From Onthophagus taurus (taxonomy: Eukaryota; Arthropoda; Insecta; Coleoptera; Scarabaeidae), in the NCBI RefSeq assembly GCF_036711975.1, contig NC_091976.1, positions 29,512,001 through 29,576,000 on the forward strand: DNA of 64,000 nucleotides, written 5' to 3'. Below are positions 60,235-64,000 of this stretch, one piece after another (positions within the stretch are counted from its first letter, which is position 1; the number at the start of each line of letters is the position of its first letter). The notes under the pieces were generated by a model. The model saw nothing but the letters and a program-made list of their open reading frames with translations, searched no databases and was not told where the DNA came from. A program made the translations under genes and the position numbers.

Positions 60235-63200
60235 TTACAATTTGAAGATTTATTAAAAATTGATGAAATTCAAAAAATCGCTCCTACTTTATTTATAAAG
60301 ATAAAGAAATGATTCATGGATGAAATTAAAGATTAAAATCTCTATTTTAATATGGTGTATAAAGATATATATGTTGATTGTGAAGAAATATCTGAAATGT
60401 TACAAAATCAAATGATCTAAAATTGGACTTGATTTCAAGATTATTAAAAATTGATAAAATTCAAAAATCACTCTGACTTTGTTCATGGAGATAAAGATAT
60501 GGCTCATGGCTGAAATTGAAGATTAAAATCTCTACTTTAAAATGATGTAACAAGATTGATATGTTGATTATGAAAAATTATCTAAAACGGTATAAAATCA
60601 AATGATCTAAAATTGGGGTTGATTCAAAAATTTTTTAAAATTGAGGTAATTCAAAAAATCGCTCTGACTTTATTTATGGAGATAAAGAAATTATTTATGG
60701 CTCAAATTAAAGATTAAAATCTCTATTTTAATATGGTGTATAAAGATGTATATGCTGATTGTGAAGAAATATCTGAAATGTTACAAAATCAAATGATCTA
60801 AATTTGGAGTTGATTTTTACAAATTGATGAAATTCAAAAAGTCGCTCTGATTATATTTATAGAGATAAAGAGATGATTTATGGCTCAAATTAAGGATTGA
60901 AATGTCTACTTTGAAATGATGTATACAGATGAATATGTTAATTATGAAGAAATATCTGAAATGTTACAAAATCAAATGATCTAAAATTGGAGTTGATTTT
61001 TACAAATTGATGAAATTCAATAAGTCGTTCTGACTTTATTTATGGAGCTAAAGAGTTGATTTATGGCTCAAATTAAAGATGGAAATGTCTACTTTGAAAT
61101 GATGTATACAGATGTATATGTTAATTATGAAGAAATATCTGAAATGTTACAAAATCAAATGGTCTAAAATTGGAGTTGAGTTCAAGATTATTAAAAGTTG
61201 ATGAAATTCCAAAAATTGCTCTGACTTTATTCATGGAGGTAAAGAAATGATTTATGGCTCAAATTAAAGACTGAAATCTCTATTTTAATATGATGTATAA
61301 AGATATATATGTTGATTATGAAGAAATATCTGAAACGTTACAAAATCAAATGGTCTAAATTGAAATTGATTTCAGGTGTATTAAAAATCGATGAAATTCA
61401 AAAAATCGCTCTGACTTTATTAATGGAGATAAAGAAATAATTTATGGCTCAAATTAAAGACTGAAATCTCTATTTTAATATCATGTATAAATATGTATAT
61501 GTTAATTATGAAGAAATATCTGAAATGTTACAAAATCAAATGGTCTAAAATTGAAGTTGATTTCAGGATTATTAAAGATTGATGAAATTTAAAGAATCGC
61601 TCTTCCTTTATTAATGGAGATAAAGAAATGATTTATGGCTCAAATTAAAGCTTGAAATTTCTACTTTAAAATTATGTATAAATATGTGTATGTTAATTAT
61701 GAAGAAATATCTGAAATGTTACAGAATGAAATGGTCTAAAATTGGAGTTGAGTTCAGGATTATTAAAAATTGATGAAATTCCAAAAATTGCTCTGACTTT
61801 ATTCATGGAGATAAAGAAATGATTTATGGCTCAAATTAAAGATTAAAATCTCTATTTTAATATGATGTATAAAGATATGTATGTTGATTATGAAGAAATA
61901 CCTGAAATTTTACAAAATCAAATGGGCTAAAATTGAAGTTGATTTCACTATTATTAAAGATTGATGAAATTCAAAGAATCGTTCTTCCTTTATTAATGGA
62001 GATAAAGAAATGATTTATGGCTCAAATTAAAGCTTGAAATCTCTATTTTAATATGATATATAAAGATGTATATGTTGATTATGAAGAAATATCTGAAATG
62101 TTACAAAATCAAATGGTCTAAAATTGAAGTTAATTTTAGGATTATTTAAAATTGATGAAATTCAAAAAATTGGTCTGACTTTATTCATGGAGTTAGAAAA
62201 ATGATTTATGAGTCAAATTAAAGACTGAAATCTCTGCTTTAAAATGATATATCAAGATCGATATGTTATCTGAAACGGCCCAAAATCAAATGATCTAAAA
62301 TTGATTTCAGGATTATTAAAAGTTGATGAAATTCAAAAAATCGCTCTTCCTTTATTAATGGAGAAAAAGAAATGATTTATGGCTGAATTTGAAGATTGAA
62401 ACCTGTACTTTAACATGATGTTTAAAGATGTATATGTTGATTATGAAAAAATGTCTGCAACGTACCAAAATGAAAAGGTCTACATTTGGAGTTGTAATGT
62501 ATTAAAAAAATTAAAAAATTCAAAAAATCGGCCTGACTTTATTCATGGAGCTAGAGAAATGATTTATGGCTCATCTTAAAGCCGCAAATCTCTATTTTAA
62601 TATAGTGTATAAAGATATATATGTTGATTATGAAGAAATTCCTGAAATGTTACAAAATCAAATGGTCTAAAATTGGAGTTGATTTCAGTATTATCAAAAA
62701 TTGATGATTTTCAAAAAATCACTCAGACTTTATTCATGAAAATAAAGAAATGATTTATGGCTCAAATTAAAGATTGAAATCTCTATTTTAATGTGGTGTA
62801 TAAAGATATATATGTTGATTATGAAGAAAAATATGAAATGTTACAAAATCAAATGGTCTAAAATTGAAGTTAATTTTAGGATTATCAAAAATTGATGAAT
62901 TTCAAAAAATCGCTCTGACTTTATTCATGAAGTTAGATAAATGATTTATGGTTCAAATTAAAGACTGAAATCTCTATTTTAAAATGGTGTATACAGATAT
63001 ATATGTTGATTATGAAAAATTATCTGAAACGGCGCAAAATGAAAAGATCTTAAATTGAGGTTGATTAAAAAATGTTTAAAAATTGGGGAAATTCAAAAAA
63101 TCGCTCTAACTTTATTCATGGTGATAGAGAATTGATTTGTGAGTTAAATTAAAGCCTGAAATCTCTACTTTAATATGATGTATAAAGATTGATATGTTGA

Positions 63201-64000
63201 TTATGAAAAATTATCTGAAACGGCGCAAAATGAAAAGGTCTTAAATTGAGGTTGATTCAAAAATTTTTAAAATTTGGGGAATTCAAAAAATCGCTCCAAC
63301 TTTATTCATGGAGATAGAGAAATGATTTGTGGATTAAATTAAAGCCTGAAATCTCTACTTTAATATGATGTATAAAGATTGATATGTTGATTATGAAGAA
63401 TTATCTGAAACGGCGCAAAATGAAAAGATCTTAAATTGAGGTTGATTCAAAAATTTTTAAAAATTGAGGAAATTCAAAAAATCTCTTGAACTTTATTCAT
63501 GGAGATAAAGAAATGATTTATGGCTCAAATTAAAGATTGAATTCTCTATTTTAATGTGGTGTATAAAGATATATATGTTGATAATGAAGAAATATCTGAA
63601 ATGTTACAAAATCAAATGGTCTAAAATTGAAGTTGATTTCAGGATTATTAAAAATTGATGAATTTCAAAAAATCACTCACACTTTATTCATGAAAATAGA
63701 GAAATGATTTATGGCTCAAATTAAAGATTGAAATCTCTATTTTAATGTGGTATATAAAGATATATATGTTGATTATGAAGAAATACATAAAATGTTACAA
63801 AATCAAATGGTCTAAAATTGAAGTTGATTTCAGGATTATTAAAAATTGATGAATTTAAAAAAATCGCTCTGACTTTATTCATGAAGATAGAGAAATGATT
63901 TATGGTTCAAATTAAAGATTGAAATCTCTATTTTAATATCGTGTATAAAGATATATATATTGATTATGAAGAAATATTTGAAATGTTGCAAAATCAAATG
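60235..64000 (+). repeat. Satellite D array 4, runs off the window
   Basis: At least 19 monomers of about 190 bp. The main subtype reads 'gattatgaagaaatatctga', then 'aatgttacaaaatcaaatgg'. A patch at about 62990-63480 belongs to the array 3 subtype ('gaaacggcgcaaaatgaaaa'). Same orientation as the other three arrays. The right end is not reached. Confidence 0.95.

Overview
The window looks like nuclear DNA of an insect, most probably a beetle. The genes have short GT-AG introns, AT-rich flanks and insect-type families: a CYP9-type P450, a JH-esterase-like carboxylesterase, a CAPA/pyrokinin receptor, a GABA-B receptor and a Val-Pro-rich cuticle-like protein. The beetle assignment rests on gene character only; no species marker was seen.

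Six protein genes could be rebuilt exon by exon. (1) 8449-15356 (+), 8 exons: a divergent GABA-B receptor subunit 1-like receptor of about 917 aa. (2) 28251-35669 (+), 5 coding exons, 421 aa: a CAPA/pyrokinin-type neuropeptide GPCR, probably with a non-coding first exon near 20533-20702 behind an initiator+DPE promoter. (3) 40499-42358 (+), 5 exons, about 550 aa: a secreted carboxylesterase with an intact catalytic triad but one single-base frameshift. (4) 46414-48278 (-), 8 exons, 493 aa: prolidase. (5) 53234-57736 (-), 2 exons, 523 aa: a CYP9-like cytochrome P450. (6) 59563-60071 (+), 2 exons, 148 aa: a secreted Val-Pro repeat (Vajk-like) protein with TATA box and initiator. These are independent housekeeping, signalling, detoxification and cuticle genes; nothing suggests one shared pathway.

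The most striking property is the repeat landscape. Four sequence-distinct tandem satellites, each with a monomer of about 175-191 bp, fill roughly 45% of the window: A (about 177 bp, trimer higher-order unit of about 532 bp, 3630-8050), B (about 177 bp, pieces between 15940 and 26890), C (about 175 bp, with a 7-monomer unit of 1228 bp, inside and behind the GPCR gene, 29035-39065) and D (about 190 bp, four arrays between 42440 and 64000). C lies inside the first coding intron of the GPCR and D inside the only intron of the P450. All D arrays run in the same direction although the genes between them do not.

Between 10.4 and 28 kb, and at 39-40 kb, lie mobile-element remains: non-LTR retrotransposon pieces, a Tc1/mariner element with about 25-bp terminal inverted repeats carrying a second transposase remnant, a broken mariner, and several fold-back MITEs, two of which carry TGACGTCA palindromes. 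At 40128-40330 there is a decayed copy of the last exon tail and 3'UTR of the upstream GPCR. No RNA genes, CRISPR arrays or prokaryotic features were seen.
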